A DNA stretch of 64,000 bases from Thermoanaerobacterium butyriciformans (GTDB taxonomy: Bacteria > Bacillota > Thermoanaerobacteria > Thermoanaerobacterales > Thermoanaerobacteraceae): contig NZ_JAGGLT010000012.1 of the NCBI RefSeq assembly GCF_017874545.1, positions 1-64,000 on the forward strand, read 5' to 3'. Position 1 is the stretch's first letter. Each line of letters starts with the position of its first letter. Position numbers and translations under genes: made by a program. This document shows, piece after piece, positions 38,169-47,850 of the stretch. The notes beneath the pieces were generated by a model that saw only the letters and a list, made by a program, of their open reading frames with translations, had not been told where the DNA came from and did no database searches.

Positions 38169-38837
38169 ATGAATATAGATGATTTAAAATTCGATGAAAA
38201 AGGTCTAATACCCGCTATAGTACAAGATTATGAAACTAAAGAAGTTCTTATGATGGCGTATATGAATAGGGAAAGCCTTGAAAAAAGCTTGGAAAGCAAA
38301 GAGACGTATTTTTTTTCAAGAAGCAGACAAAGTTTGTGGCACAAAGGGGAGACATCAGGCAATGTACAGCACATTAAAGCCATTAAGTACGACTGTGATG
38401 GTGATACGCTTCTGGTAGAGGTAGAACCTGAAGGACCTGCATGTCATACTGGTAATAACAGCTGTTTTCATAGAGATATTATAAATGATTATGATGAGAA
38501 TGAAGAAAGTGAGTCAATTCTTAGTAACCTCTACAGAAGAATAGAAAGCAGAAAAGAAAATCCAGTAACAGGATCCTATACAAATTATCTTTTTGAAAAA
38601 GGGTTAAATAAAATTTTGAAAAAGATAGGAGAAGAAAATGCTGAAATAATAATTGCTTCAAAAGAAGACTCAAAAGAAGAAGTTGTATATGAAATTGCAG
38701 ATTACATCTATCACCTGATGGTTTTAATGGTAGAAAAAGGAATAAATCTTAATGACGTATATAAAGAAATTTCAAAAAGATATTATAAAACGGAAGAATT
38801 CAGGGAACAGCATAAAAAGCGAAAAGAGACAAAGTAA
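38169..38837 (+). CDS. hisI: bifunctional phosphoribosyl-AMP cyclohydrolase / phosphoribosyl-ATP pyrophosphatase
   Basis: The 222-residue HisIE fusion has an N-terminal cyclohydrolase with [31 protein letters not shown] and the zinc-site DCDGDTLLV and [12 protein letters not shown]-terminal MazG-like pyrophosphatase domain (about 118-205) carries [14 protein letters not shown] and [19 protein letters not shown] at 38169 is eight bases from AAAGGA. It is the last gene of the histidine operon. Confidence 0.96.
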   Translation: MNIDDLKFDEKGLIPAIVQDYETKEVLMMAYMNRESLEKSLESKETYFFSRSRQSLWHKGETSGNVQHIKAIKYDCDGDTLLVEVEPEGPACHTGNNSCFHRDIINDYDENEESESILSNLYRRIESRKENPVTGSYTNYLFEKGLNKILKKIGEENAEIIIASKEDSKEEVVYEIADYIYHLMVLMVEKGINLNDVYKEISKRYYKTEEFREQHKKRKETK

Positions 38838-38840
38838 GTA

Positions 38841-38871
38841 AAAAAATAGCAAGAAGACCTTGCTATTTTTT
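38841..38871. terminator. bidirectional terminator between hisI and the PIG-L gene
   Basis: aaaaaatagcaag pairs perfectly with cttgctatttttt around a five-base loop. With A and T runs on either side it can end transcription from both strands. It overlaps the last codons of the converging gene. Confidence 0.85.
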
Positions 38872-40269
38872 CTCAAGTTTATACATATTCCACGGTATTT
38901 TATCTATCAATCTATTTTTATATATTGAATCGGCACCCATAAATATATAATTCAGGTTTTGAGTATTCGGTATATTTATTTTTATCCATACTATATTTTT
39001 TTTAGATATTGGATTTGAAATTGGAATGTTATACATAGAATTTTTTGATTTTTTGTACTCGTAAATCCTTCCTCCTACCAATCCAACATCTATTCTTTTT
39101 ATACTGCCTTTGTAAAATAATCTCATATCAAAATGATACGTTACTTTTTTTGATATTGGCGCCAGAGATTGTATTCCTACATACAGCTCATTGTCTTTAT
39201 AACAAAATGCGGCCAATTCTGTTATATCAGCACTTCTATATATTTCTTGATTTAAAATGCCGCCAGCAGGCACCTTTATCAACATGTACGGCAGTCCTTG
39301 CTGCTTGAAATCAGGCAGTGTTTCAGTATTCTTTATCAATAACACAGGCTTAGTTCCGAAAAGTTCATTTTGCCGAATAAATCCCATTAAAAATGGCTCC
39401 ATGACTGCAATTTGTGATCTGTATTTTTTAATTGCAATTTCTTTCTTATGAATCTCGCTTGGCGTCAACTTAAATATTTGCCAGTTTGTATTGCTATCTG
39501 CCATATCAACTGGAGGAAGCAGCGGTTTATTTGGGTCTAGAAGCCATGGAACAGGCCATTGAGGATGATGCACCAAAAACATGTGCTGTCTTACATTTAA
39601 GTTCATAGCAGTTATTGCATATCTTACAAAATTGCTGACAGCCCAATGGTCTGGATGAATATCGTCAGCTAAAGGATAGTATATATCTGTCGGATTAAAT
39701 GACTTTATGATTTCTTGTATGCAATTTTCTAAATTACTTCCAGTGTATGCAATACCGGGTTTATATGCGTTTTTGTATGGAGAATATGCTTTTTGAATAC
39801 CGCCACTTACTCTAGGACGTGTATTATCCCAAAAGTCGCTCCATAGAAATCTTGTACTGCCATCAGCAAAGCCAAGGAAAATCACATCGCTTTTTGGTAG
39901 ACCTAATTCGGCCATTGCAGCTATGCTTTCGTTTTGTCTTTGGATGCCAAGTTTGTAAAAGTCTGCTGGCGTTGTGTCAATATGCCCTGTATATGCTGCA
40001 GCAGCCTTTTTGTAGCTATCTCCATTTGTTACAATTACTACTTTAACAGGGATATTTTGACTTACAGCTCTCTGTATGACTCCCGCCATCCCTAAAGATT
40101 CATCGTCGGGGTGTGGTACGATCACAAGTATTCTCTGGCCGGGGTTATCAAATTCGGGTTCGGGTTTTTTTTCAGTAAGGTTTGCAAAAGTTGTTTTTAA
40201 ATTCATTACATATGATACCATTAACGTCAACATAATTATAAAAACTATAAAAAATTTCTTCCTTTTCAT
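38863..40269 (-). CDS. secreted or anchored PIG-L/LmbE-family deacetylase
   Basis: The 468-residue protein has an N-terminal hydrophobic anchor (about 6-23). A PIG-L deacetylase domain follows with the zinc motif IVPHPDDESLGMAGVI (about 50-65) and the distal histidine block PLADDIHPDHWAV near 200-212. A C-terminal region of about 170 residues is beta-rich and not recognised. Relatives remove acetyl groups from N-acetylglucosamine-containing glycolipids or thiols. The extracytoplasmic location suggests a cell-wall or glycan substrate. GGAGGGG lies eight bases before the ATG on the minus strand. It converges on the histidine operon. Confidence 0.85.
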   Translation of the reverse strand: MKRKKFFIVFIIMLTLMVSYVMNLKTTFANLTEKKPEPEFDNPGQRILVIVPHPDDESLGMAGVIQRAVSQNIPVKVVIVTNGDSYKKAAAAYTGHIDTTPADFYKLGIQRQNESIAAMAELGLPKSDVIFLGFADGSTRFLWSDFWDNTRPRVSGGIQKAYSPYKNAYKPGIAYTGSNLENCIQEIIKSFNPTDIYYPLADDIHPDHWAVSNFVRYAITAMNLNVRQHMFLVHHPQWPVPWLLDPNKPLLPPVDMADSNTNWQIFKLTPSEIHKKEIAIKKYRSQIAVMEPFLMGFIRQNELFGTKPVLLIKNTETLPDFKQQGLPYMLIKVPAGGILNQEIYRSADITELAAFCYKDNELYVGIQSLAPISKKVTYHFDMRLFYKGSIKRIDVGLVGGRIYEYKKSKNSMYNIPISNPISKKNIVWIKINIPNTQNLNYIFMGADSIYKNRLIDKIPWNMYKLEKK

Positions 40270-40356
40270 TGTTTTACCCCTCCAATTATGTCATAATTGT
40301 AGCATATATTTATTAATAATTTGTTACAAAAATTGCGATTTGATGTAATAAATTTT

Positions 40357-40384
40357 TTGTAATGTATAACCATAAGCGTAAAAT
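40357..40384 (+). promoter_or_regulatory. candidate promoter of the dipeptidase gene
   Basis: TTGTAA, 16 bases, TAAAAT, 36 bases before the start codon. Confidence 0.4.
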
Positions 40385-40420
40385 ATTAATTAGGTAAAAT
40401 TAATTATAGGAGGCAATAAT

Positions 40421-41356
40421 ATGTTTGTTGATTTTCACTGTGATACGCTTTATTTGATAGAAAAAGACGGAAGAGACATAACAAAGCAAAATGATAAAGG
40501 CCATATAGATTTGGTAAGATTAGAAGAAGGAATGGTACATCTTCAGGTTTTTGCTACTTTTGTTGAGCCGGAATTTATGAGAAAAGATGCTGCTGCAAAA
40601 ACATTAAAAATGATTGACAAACTTTATCAAACCATGGAAAAAACCAATAAAATAAAATTAATCTTAAATGGAAAAGACATTGATGAAGCTAAAGATAAAA
40701 ACATATTAGGAGCACTACTGTCAATAGAAGGCGGTGAAGCATTAGAAGGAGACTTATCACTTTTAAGGATGTTTTACAAACTTGGTGTAAGAGCCATGAC
40801 ACTTACGTGGAGTTTGAGAAATGATTTAGGGGATGGAATTTTAGGAAGCGATAATTACGGGCTTACAGCTTTTGGGAAAGATGTCATAAAAGAAATGAAT
40901 AGATTAGGTATGATTGTGGACGTATCACATCTAAATGAAAGAGGATTTTGGGATGTTGTAGATCTGAGTGATAAGCCATTTATAGCATCTCATTCTGACT
41001 GTAAAGCTCTTTGCAATCATCCAAGAAATCTAAGTGATAAGCAGATAAAGGCTATTGCTGATAAAAATGGCGTCATAGGAATTAATTTTTGCCCTGATTT
41101 CTTAAGAGAAGATGGCAACGCCACTATAGAAGACGTACTTGATCATGTGGAATATATTGCGGAATTAGTAGGTGCAGAGCATGTTGGATTTGGCTCAGAC
41201 TTTGATGGCATAGAAAAAACACCTTTTGGGCTTGACGACGCATCATGTTTTCCTAAAATTTTAGATGGACTAAAGATAAGAGGCTTCAAGGATGATGAGA
41301 TTGATTTAATATCACATGGTAATTTCGAAAGGTTGATAAAAGAAATCCTAAGGTAA
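40421..41356 (+). CDS. membrane dipeptidase-like (peptidase M19)
   Basis: The 311-residue zinc peptidase of the renal dipeptidase family has metal-ligand motifs FVDFHCDTLYL at the N-terminus, LLSIEGGEALEGD (bridging glutamate), IVDVSHLNERGFWDV, IASHSDCKALCNHPRNL and VGFGSDFDGIE. It hydrolyses dipeptides, often including D-residues, so a role in cell-wall peptide turnover is plausible. No signal peptide is seen; it is predicted cytoplasmic. ATG follows AGGAGGC. Confidence 0.95.
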   Translation: MFVDFHCDTLYLIEKDGRDITKQNDKGHIDLVRLEEGMVHLQVFATFVEPEFMRKDAAAKTLKMIDKLYQTMEKTNKIKLILNGKDIDEAKDKNILGALLSIEGGEALEGDLSLLRMFYKLGVRAMTLTWSLRNDLGDGILGSDNYGLTAFGKDVIKEMNRLGMIVDVSHLNERGFWDVVDLSDKPFIASHSDCKALCNHPRNLSDKQIKAIADKNGVIGINFCPDFLREDGNATIEDVLDHVEYIAELVGAEHVGFGSDFDGIEKTPFGLDDASCFPKILDGLKIRGFKDDEIDLISHGNFERLIKEILR

Positions 41357-41375
41357 ATATTTTTTAATAAAAAAT

Positions 41376-41404
41376 AGCCCCTATAAATTAATTGGGGCTT
41401 GCAT
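41376..41404 (+). terminator. possible terminator after the dipeptidase gene
   Basis: agcccc pairs with ggggct, with a 12-base loop but a weak T tail. The rest of the 306-base gap up to glyA (41405-41662) holds no convincing gene. It has the glyA promoter and a second TATAAT at 41527-41532 with a poor -35. Confidence 0.45.
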
Positions 41405-41579
41405 ATGTTAAAGGGGGAGTCATTGTTTTGACCAAGAATACATTATACATATAATTCAAATAAAAATCAAGAGTCTATTAAAAAATTATTTAAGATGTAA
41501 AATTTAGCCATTAAATAGATTTTTAGTATAATGAATTGGTTATAAATTTAAAACTTGTGTCAACTTTTATACATTTTTG

Positions 41580-41608
41580 TTGAAGAATTTGATTTCAATA
41601 TTTATAAT
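41580..41608 (+). promoter_or_regulatory. sigma-A promoter of glyA
   Basis: TTGAAG, 17 bases, perfect TATAAT, about 55 bases before the start codon. Confidence 0.65.
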
Positions 41609-41662
41609 AAAAATATAGCACTTTATTGTAGTAGAGTAAAATAAAAAACTGGAGGTAAGGTA

Positions 41663-42895
41663 ATGAATATCGATGTTATTAGAGAGACAGACCCTGAAAT
41701 AGCCGATGCTATCGTAAAGGAGATAGGAAGGCAGAAAAATAAAATTGAATTGATTGCATCGGAGAATTTTGTGAGTCCGGCAGTTATGGAAGCAATGGGT
41801 TCACCGCTTACAAATAAGTATGCTGAAGGGTATCCCGGAAAGCGGTATTATGGTGGTTGTGAATTTGTAGATGTAGTTGAAGATTTGGCGAGAGAAAGGT
41901 TAAAAAAGCTATTTGGAGCAGAACATGCCAACGTACAGCCTCATTCAGGTGCTCAGGCAAATATGGCGGCGTATTTTGCATTGATAAAACCGGGTGATAC
42001 GATATTAGGCATGAATTTGGCACATGGTGGACATTTGACACACGGTAGCAAAGTAAATTTCTCCGGCAAATTATATAATATCGTACCTTATGGAGTGAAA
42101 GAAGATACTGGCTTTATAGACTATGATGAGCTTGAGAGACTTGCTAAAGAGTACAGGCCAAAGCTTATAGTTGCTGGTGCAAGTGCATATCCAAGGATAA
42201 TAGATTTTAAAAAGTTTAAAGAAATTGCGGATTCAGTAGGAGCATATCTCATGGTGGATATGGCACACATTGCTGGGCTTGTTGCGGCAGGTCTTCATCC
42301 GAATCCTGTTGAATATGCAGATGTTGTTACATCAACTACACATAAGACATTGCGAGGACCAAGAGGCGGAATAATACTGTCAAAAGAAGTTCATGCAAAG
42401 GCGATTGATAAATCAGTTTTCCCTGGTGTACAGGGAGGACCGTTGATGCACGTCATCGCTGCGAAGGCTGTATGCTTTAATGAAGCATTGAAACCTGAGT
42501 TTAAAGAATATCAGAAGAAGATATTAAAAAATGCTAAGGCATTGGCAGAGGGGCTTATGGACAGAAAAGTAAACTTAGTATCAGGCGGCACAGACAATCA
42601 TCTGATGCTTCTTGACCTAAGAGGTACAGGTGTTACTGGCAAAGATTTGGAAAAGCGCCTTGATTATGTTGGCATAACGGCCAATAAAAATGCCATACCA
42701 AATGATCCATTAGGTCCTAATGTCACATCAGGTTTAAGGCTTGGTACTCCTGCAGTTACAACGCGAGGTATGAACGAAAATGATATGGTTGAAATTGCTG
42801 ATATAATATATAATGTATTAAAAGATGAAAATTATGTTGATGCTGCTAAAAGCAGAGTCAAGAAGCTACTTGACAAATATCCTCTTTATGAGTAA
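41663..42895 (+). CDS. glyA: serine hydroxymethyltransferase
   Basis: The 410-residue PLP enzyme interconverts serine and glycine and charges tetrahydrofolate with a one-carbon unit. It contains [58 protein letters not shown], and the PLP lysine K228 in [14 protein letters not shown]. Length is typical of the bacterial enzyme. ATG lies nine bases after GGAGG. It is monocistronic, with its own promoter and terminator. Confidence 0.99.
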   Translation: MNIDVIRETDPEIADAIVKEIGRQKNKIELIASENFVSPAVMEAMGSPLTNKYAEGYPGKRYYGGCEFVDVVEDLARERLKKLFGAEHANVQPHSGAQANMAAYFALIKPGDTILGMNLAHGGHLTHGSKVNFSGKLYNIVPYGVKEDTGFIDYDELERLAKEYRPKLIVAGASAYPRIIDFKKFKEIADSVGAYLMVDMAHIAGLVAAGLHPNPVEYADVVTSTTHKTLRGPRGGIILSKEVHAKAIDKSVFPGVQGGPLMHVIAAKAVCFNEALKPEFKEYQKKILKNAKALAEGLMDRKVNLVSGGTDNHLMLLDLRGTGVTGKDLEKRLDYVGITANKNAIPNDPLGPNVTSGLRLGTPAVTTRGMNENDMVEIADIIYNVLKDENYVDAAKSRVKKLLDKYPLYE

Positions 42896-42918
42896 GCCTG
42901 CATTTGTAGGCTTTTTTG
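42895..42918 (+). terminator. terminator after glyA
   Basis: agcct pairs with aggct, extendable by a G-U and two more pairs into the short loop, followed by tttttt. It lies against the 3' end of the converging gene. Confidence 0.7.
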
Positions 42919-44004
42919 TTATTGTTGTTTTTGAGGCTTTTTTATAAATGATAATATTAAAACTATTAGGGGAATAATTATCTGAAGAGGGACGTGTATG
43001 TATACTGTAGTCAATTTAAGCCCTATCAAAATGTGAAGAGGGTATGAATCGGCTATCAATATAGATAAGGCGTATATGATAGTGCCTACAGGTATAAGCA
43101 AAAATTTATACTCTTTTAAATTAAATATAGACTGTATTGTTTTTATTGCAGCATACGCAAAAACCGTTATTTTTATAACTCCACCTATTACGATTTCTAC
43201 AGCATAAAATGGATCAAGATTTCTAAAAGATCCAAATTTCATGGATAAAACCAGTTGGTAAAAAGGAAAGTTTGCCCGTGCTGTTTCTGCGACTCCAAGT
43301 GCTGATAATATTTCCACTGTATTTATTGTAAGCCAAAGCCCTGTAACAGCAACCAGAGCCATACAATATTTGTTTAGATCCTTTTTTAAATAGATCTCTG
43401 GGAAAATCATCATGAAAGTAATGAGTTCGCCGAATGGAAATGTGAGTATATGAGGGAATGCTGCTTTGATAACGGGCATAAATCCGTTTCCAAATACAGG
43501 AAATAATTTTTTAATACTTATACCATTTATGGTGAATATACCCAAAAATTGCATAGCAGCAAGAAATACAAAAACTGGCAGCACCATATGAGCAGATTTT
43601 ATTGTAACACTAATATCAAACAAGAGAAAATATAACACTACAATTAATATTGCTATTGAAATAGCAGATATAGGTGTCTGTCTGTAAATAGTACTAATGT
43701 TTAGTTCATCAAAGTCCCTTGTGACGCGGGCGGCAATATATAAAAAGTATATAGCGTAGATTGCAGAAAGAGCTTTACCCACAATTTTCCCAAATACTCC
43801 TTCCAATATTTGTGGAAGGTTTGCATCGTACTTTTTAAATAAAGTCACATACATGTACATCAGTGGAAATGCAGCTATTGTGGCAATTATCATGGCTATC
43901 CATGCATCTTGCTTTGCCGATATGCCTAATACGAACAATATTGCACTTCCTAATTCAAATACTAACATTGCAGAAAAAAGTTCTGTGTATGTTATTTTTT
44001 TCAT
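42919..44004 (-). CDS. GerAB/YndE-type spore germination permease
   Basis: The 361-residue protein has about ten hydrophobic helices and the endospore germination permease pattern (ITYTELFSAMLVFELGSAIL, then AWIAMIIATIAAFPLMYMYV). It is the B-subunit class of germinant receptors in spore-forming Firmicutes. ATG at 44004 is better placed behind GGGATG than the GTG at 44013. No gerAA or gerAC partner is next to it, so it is an orphan here. The downstream gene on the same strand is glyA's terminator region, not a partner. Confidence 0.85.
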   Translation of the reverse strand: MKKITYTELFSAMLVFELGSAILFVLGISAKQDAWIAMIIATIAAFPLMYMYVTLFKKYDANLPQILEGVFGKIVGKALSAIYAIYFLYIAARVTRDFDELNISTIYRQTPISAISIAILIVVLYFLLFDISVTIKSAHMVLPVFVFLAAMQFLGIFTINGISIKKLFPVFGNGFMPVIKAAFPHILTFPFGELITFMMIFPEIYLKKDLNKYCMALVAVTGLWLTINTVEILSALGVAETARANFPFYQLVLSMKFGSFRNLDPFYAVEIVIGGVIKITVFAYAAIKTIQSIFNLKEYKFLLIPVGTIIYALSILIADSYPLHILIGLKLTTVYIHVPLQIIIPLIVLILSFIKKPQKQQ

Positions 44005-44063
44005 TTGTTTCACATCCCGGCTTACAATTTTATTATTATGTTATGGACATTTTAAAATTTTAA

Positions 44064-44996
44064 TCATTTAGTATCATTTCCTATTAACATTTCAATGAAT
44101 GAAAATAAATATTTCATTATGGGTATGACTAACAATGTTGAAATGATATTAAAGAACATATGGCTATTTGCAATCTGTCGGGAGACATTATTCGGAGTCA
44201 TATATTTCAAAATAGCATAGTAGTGGTGTGTTAAAGGAAGAAAAATTATTGTCCCTATGATGTTAAAAAATATGTTAAAAATGGCGATTTTTTTACCTTC
44301 TCTATTTGTTGCCAAGCTCATTAAAAAAGCTTCTGAGCACGTACCTATATTAAGACCATATGTTATGAAAATGGCATTGTAAACAGGTAATATCTTGGCT
44401 GTTGCCAGAACCTGCATCATGGCAATGCAGAAAGTGCTTGACTGCATTATAAGCGCCAAAATTATGCCTATAAGAATGCCGTAAATTGGATATTCAGTAA
44501 TCGAAATATATTTATTTATCTCAGAAAAATTCCTTAACGGAGTTACAGCCATATCTATTATTTTTAGTCCTGCGAAGATAATGCCGAGACCTAAAAGTAT
44601 ATTGCCTGTAAATTTAAGAAGCTTCTTTTTTTGAAATCGTAAAATTGAACCGAAGAAAATTGCATAAGGTATCAGGTTATAAAGATCAAAAGCGTAAAGT
44701 TGAACGGCAACGGTAGTACCGATATTTGCTCCCATTATTATACCTGCTGCGCTGTATAAGTTTAAAAGACCTGCGTCTGCCATGCTTACAGCTATTATTG
44801 TAGTCATGCTGCTACTTTGCATCATTATAGCTAAAATGAATCCAATAAATATTGATAGATAAATATTTCCTGTATATTTATCAATTAATATTTTGACTCT
44901 TTCTTTTGAAATAATCTTAAGCGATGTTGTCAATAATACTAATCCCAATATAAAAATTCCAATGCCTAAAGATACGAAAATGATTATATTAAACAT
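44064..44996 (-). CDS. Na+/phosphate cotransporter family protein (NptA-like)
   Basis: The 310-residue membrane protein has two inverted repeats of the Na/Pi cotransporter domain, marked by the QSSS-type motifs AIMMQSSSMTTIIAVS and LIMQSSTFCIAMMQVL and by IIMGANIGTTVAVQL. The C-terminal PhoU-like domain of longer family members is absent. AGGAGG precedes the ATG on the minus strand. It may import phosphate with sodium. It lies upstream of the germination permease on the same strand, 60 bases apart. Confidence 0.9.
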   Translation of the reverse strand: MFNIIIFVSLGIGIFILGLVLLTTSLKIISKERVKILIDKYTGNIYLSIFIGFILAIMMQSSSMTTIIAVSMADAGLLNLYSAAGIIMGANIGTTVAVQLYAFDLYNLIPYAIFFGSILRFQKKKLLKFTGNILLGLGIIFAGLKIIDMAVTPLRNFSEINKYISITEYPIYGILIGIILALIMQSSTFCIAMMQVLATAKILPVYNAIFITYGLNIGTCSEAFLMSLATNREGKKIAIFNIFFNIIGTIIFLPLTHHYYAILKYMTPNNVSRQIANSHMFFNIISTLLVIPIMKYLFSFIEMLIGNDTK

Positions 44997-45125
44997 GTTA
45001 ACCTCCTATGTTTTTTTAATACATATTTATTTTGATTTAGAAATATTACTACTGAATCTGACATTGTATAAAATGATTTTTTTTCTAGATACTATTTAGT
45101 AGTAATATTCATAGAAGGTGATGAT

Positions 45126-47471
45126 ATGAAAGCGATAATAATGGCTGGCGGTGAAGGAAGTAGGCTAAGACCGCTTACATGCGGGATTCCTAAACCTATG
45201 GTTCCTATAGCTGGAAAGCCGGCTATTTGGCATATTATAAATCATATAGGAAGATATGGGATAAAAGATCTAGGCGTTACGCTTTTTTATTTGCCTGATA
45301 AGATAAAAAACTATTTATATGAACAGTATGGTGATAAAATAAAATACTATTTTGAAGATAAACCACTTGGAACAGCAGGTAGTGTAAAGAATGCTGCTGA
45401 TTTTCTTGATGATACATTTGTCGTGATAAGTGGTGACGTCATAACGGATATAGATTTAAAAAAAGCATATGAATTTCATAAAAATTCTGGCTCCAAGGTT
45501 ACGCTGGTGCTGACGAGAGTCGATATACCTCTGGAATACGGTGTTGTGATAACAGATGAGAATGGCAAGATTGTCAAATTTCTTGAAAAACCGTCGTGGG
45601 GAGAAGTATTTAGCGACACTGTAAATACAGGTATCTACATCATTGAACCTGAAATTTTAGATATGATTCCTGAAAATAAACAATTTGATTTTAGCAAAGA
45701 TTTATTTCCGATGGTTCTTGAGAAGAAAATTCCTATGTATGGTTTTGTAAGCGATAATTATTGGTGCGATATAGGTAGTGGCGTACAATATCTAAAAAGT
45801 CATCTTGATTTATTAAGGGGAGATGTCGATCTGGGGTTTAGAGAAAAAGTTAATAAAGATGGTATTATCTACGGCAAAAATGTAATTGTGTCAGATAGTG
45901 CGAAGCTTGTACCACCTTTGGTAATTGGCGATGATACTGTGATAGATGATGATGCCGTAATTGGTCCAAATGCCATAATAGGAAATGGAAATTACATTGG
46001 CCATGGGACGACTTTAAAAAACAGCATACTGTGGGATGACGTAAAAATTGGTGCAAATAATGAAATAAGAGGTACGATTTTTTGCAGTGGAGCAATAACA
46101 GAAAACAATGTAAGAACATTCGATAATTCCATAATAGGTGAAAAATCGAAACTTCAATCATTTAGCGAAGTTAAACCAAACACAAAGATATGGCCTAATA
46201 GAGTTATCACAACCGGCAATGTTGTTGAAAAAGATGTGGTTTGGGGCAGCAATGATGATACATCGCTATTTGGAGAAAGAGGAATAAAGGGAAAACTATA
46301 TGACAATCTAACGCCGGACAATTTAGTAAAAATTGGTGAAATTATCGGAAATGTGTTTGAAGGAGATATATTGGTTGGGTGTGTTGATGAGGCTAAATCG
46401 AAATTAGCTTACGACCTTATAAAAGATGGTATTAAAGCATCCGGAAGGAAAGTATATGCAGCTTTCTCTACAATATTACCGGCCATGAGGTACTCTATTA
46501 AAAAGAATGGATATAAGGCAGGCGTCTTTATAAGAAACGTAGATAGAGATACAATAAATATAATTATAATGGATGAAAATGGGTGCGATATAGATAGAAA
46601 TATGGAAAAGAAGATTGCTAACAAATACAAAATCAATGATTACAAGATATCACATATCATAAATGATGAGGTTCCAAAGGATGTAAATAAGGAATATGCG
46701 GAGTTTTTATCACTGCGTCGAGAATCACTTGGAAATTTAAACATAAAATATATGAATAAAACAACAAAAAATATTTTGACTATACTAAATCAAGGATATG
46801 TTGAAGGCGCGGCAGCAGCAAATTACGACATTGGCATAAAAATATCTGATGATGGAGAAAATGTAGAGCTGTACGACGACGAGGGGCACATGTTTGATGA
46901 TGATGAGTTGAATTATCTGAGAATATTGATAGGCAAGGAAAACGGAAAAAATAAGTTTGTCATTCCTTTTAACAGCCCACAATTTTTAAGTGAAGTATCA
47001 GAAGAGCTTAACATTGAAACAAAATTCAGCAAAATATCGCCGCCTGAAGCGATGAAAAAGATGTTTGAAATTGAAAAAGACAAAAATGATCGAAGCTCAC
47101 AATTTAATTTAAGCTTTGATGGAATAAATTTTACGCTTAAGCTGATTGAGTATCTAAACAAAAATAAGATAAAATTGTCAGATATAAAGAAGTCTATACC
47201 AAAAAGAGTGAAATTAAACAAAGTAATAAATTGTGACTGGAAAGACAAAGGACTGATAATAAGAAAGTTCTACGAGAAAAAAGATGAAAAATCAATGTTT
47301 TTAGATGGAATAAGATTTAATTACGGTGATGCATGGGTTCTATTAGTTCCAGATTCAGAGCTGCCGGCATGCAGAATATATTCTGAAGCTCCAACGAGAG
47401 AACAGGCAGAATCACTGTTAAATGAGTATGCAGAATATGTAAGTAAGATAATTGAGCCTAAAGGCAATTAA
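45126..47471 (+). CDS. sugar-phosphate nucleotidyltransferase fused to a degenerate phosphomannomutase domain
   Basis: The 781-residue protein has an intact N-terminal nucleotidyltransferase (residues 1-235: IIMAGGEGSRLRPLTCGIPK, DTFVVISGDVITDID). A left-handed beta-helix of hexapeptide repeats follows (about 250-370). A C-terminal alpha-D-phosphohexomutase-like region runs from about 380. The mutase part seems inactive. Where TASHNP should carry the phosphoserine it has GVFIRNVDRDTINIIIMDE, and the metal loop DGDGDR is replaced by KISDDGENVELYDDEG. It may make GDP-mannose or another NDP-sugar, with the mutase domain kept for regulation or oligomerisation. ATG follows GAAGGTG. Product sugar is unproven. 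Confidence 0.87.
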   Translation: MKAIIMAGGEGSRLRPLTCGIPKPMVPIAGKPAIWHIINHIGRYGIKDLGVTLFYLPDKIKNYLYEQYGDKIKYYFEDKPLGTAGSVKNAADFLDDTFVVISGDVITDIDLKKAYEFHKNSGSKVTLVLTRVDIPLEYGVVITDENGKIVKFLEKPSWGEVFSDTVNTGIYIIEPEILDMIPENKQFDFSKDLFPMVLEKKIPMYGFVSDNYWCDIGSGVQYLKSHLDLLRGDVDLGFREKVNKDGIIYGKNVIVSDSAKLVPPLVIGDDTVIDDDAVIGPNAIIGNGNYIGHGTTLKNSILWDDVKIGANNEIRGTIFCSGAITENNVRTFDNSIIGEKSKLQSFSEVKPNTKIWPNRVITTGNVVEKDVVWGSNDDTSLFGERGIKGKLYDNLTPDNLVKIGEIIGNVFEGDILVGCVDEAKSKLAYDLIKDGIKASGRKVYAAFSTILPAMRYSIKKNGYKAGVFIRNVDRDTINIIIMDENGCDIDRNMEKKIANKYKINDYKISHIINDEVPKDVNKEYAEFLSLRRESLGNLNIKYMNKTTKNILTILNQGYVEGAAAANYDIGIKISDDGENVELYDDEGHMFDDDELNYLRILIGKENGKNKFVIPFNSPQFLSEVSEELNIETKFSKISPPEAMKKMFEIEKDKNDRSSQFNLSFDGINFTLKLIEYLNKNKIKLSDIKKSIPKRVKLNKVINCDWKDKGLIIRKFYEKKDEKSMFLDGIRFNYGDAWVLLVPDSELPACRIYSEAPTREQAESLLNEYAEYVSKIIEPKGN

Positions 47472-47487
47472 TAAAAAATTAATCAAC

Positions 47488-47555
47488 AAAACATTGCAGA
47501 TGTACTTAAAAATTGATATAGTTAATATTGTGGAATAATCTGCAGTGTTTTTTTA
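47488..47555 (+). terminator. large-loop terminator after the nucleotidyltransferase gene
   Basis: aaacattgcagat pairs with atctgcagtgttt (one mismatch), followed by a run of T. The 35-base loop contains the -10 region of the next promoter, so RNA started there would not form this hairpin. Confidence 0.6.
47494..47522 (+). promoter_or_regulatory. promoter of the split Cas4-like genes
   Basis: TTGCAG, 17 bases, TATAGT, 59 bases before the ATG at 47581. Confidence 0.55.
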
Positions 47556-47580
47556 TTATATGCATGAAATTGGTGATAAT

Positions 47581-47850
47581 ATGTCAAACAAGTACATTTC
47601 GGCTTCTGAAATAAATCAATATTTGTATTGCCCTTATCAGTGGTACTATGAGAAAAAGTACGGACATAAATATATAAATGAATTGCGGGAGAAAAGTGGA
47701 GCGAAATCGGAGCTTAGCAATTTTAAAAAAGGAATAGAATATCATGAGAGGTATTACAGAGATATTGTGCATTTAAGATACAAAAAGATTGCTTTGTGGA
47801 TATTTATCTTTTTGACTTTAATAGCCATTGGGATAGGGTTGCTGAAATGA
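47581..47850 (+). CDS. N-terminal half of a Cas4/DUF83-like protein with C-terminal membrane helix
   Basis: The 89-residue protein opens with YISASEINQYLYCPYQWYYE, the N-terminal signature of Cas4/Dna2-type PD-(D/E)XK nucleases, including the single N-terminal cysteine that normally joins the iron-sulfur cluster. A charged helix follows, then a transmembrane helix (KIALWIFIFLTLIAIGIGLL), and the protein ends. ATG at 47581 follows GGTGAT. The stop overlaps the start of the next gene (ATGA), which carries the rest of the nuclease domain. A single ancestral gene split between two membrane helices is the simplest reading. No CRISPR genes are nearby. Confidence 0.75.
   Translation: MSNKYISASEINQYLYCPYQWYYEKKYGHKYINELREKSGAKSELSNFKKGIEYHERYYRDIVHLRYKKIALWIFIFLTLIAIGIGLLK

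Noticed and set aside
38863-40269. PIG-L protein as the missing histidinol phosphatase
   Set aside because: It has zinc deacetylase motifs and an N-terminal anchor, converges on the operon and has no phosphatase motif.
41400-41460. Short peptide gene after the dipeptidase gene
   Set aside because: A GGGGGAG site is followed only by short frames ending within a few codons; no conserved product is recognisable.
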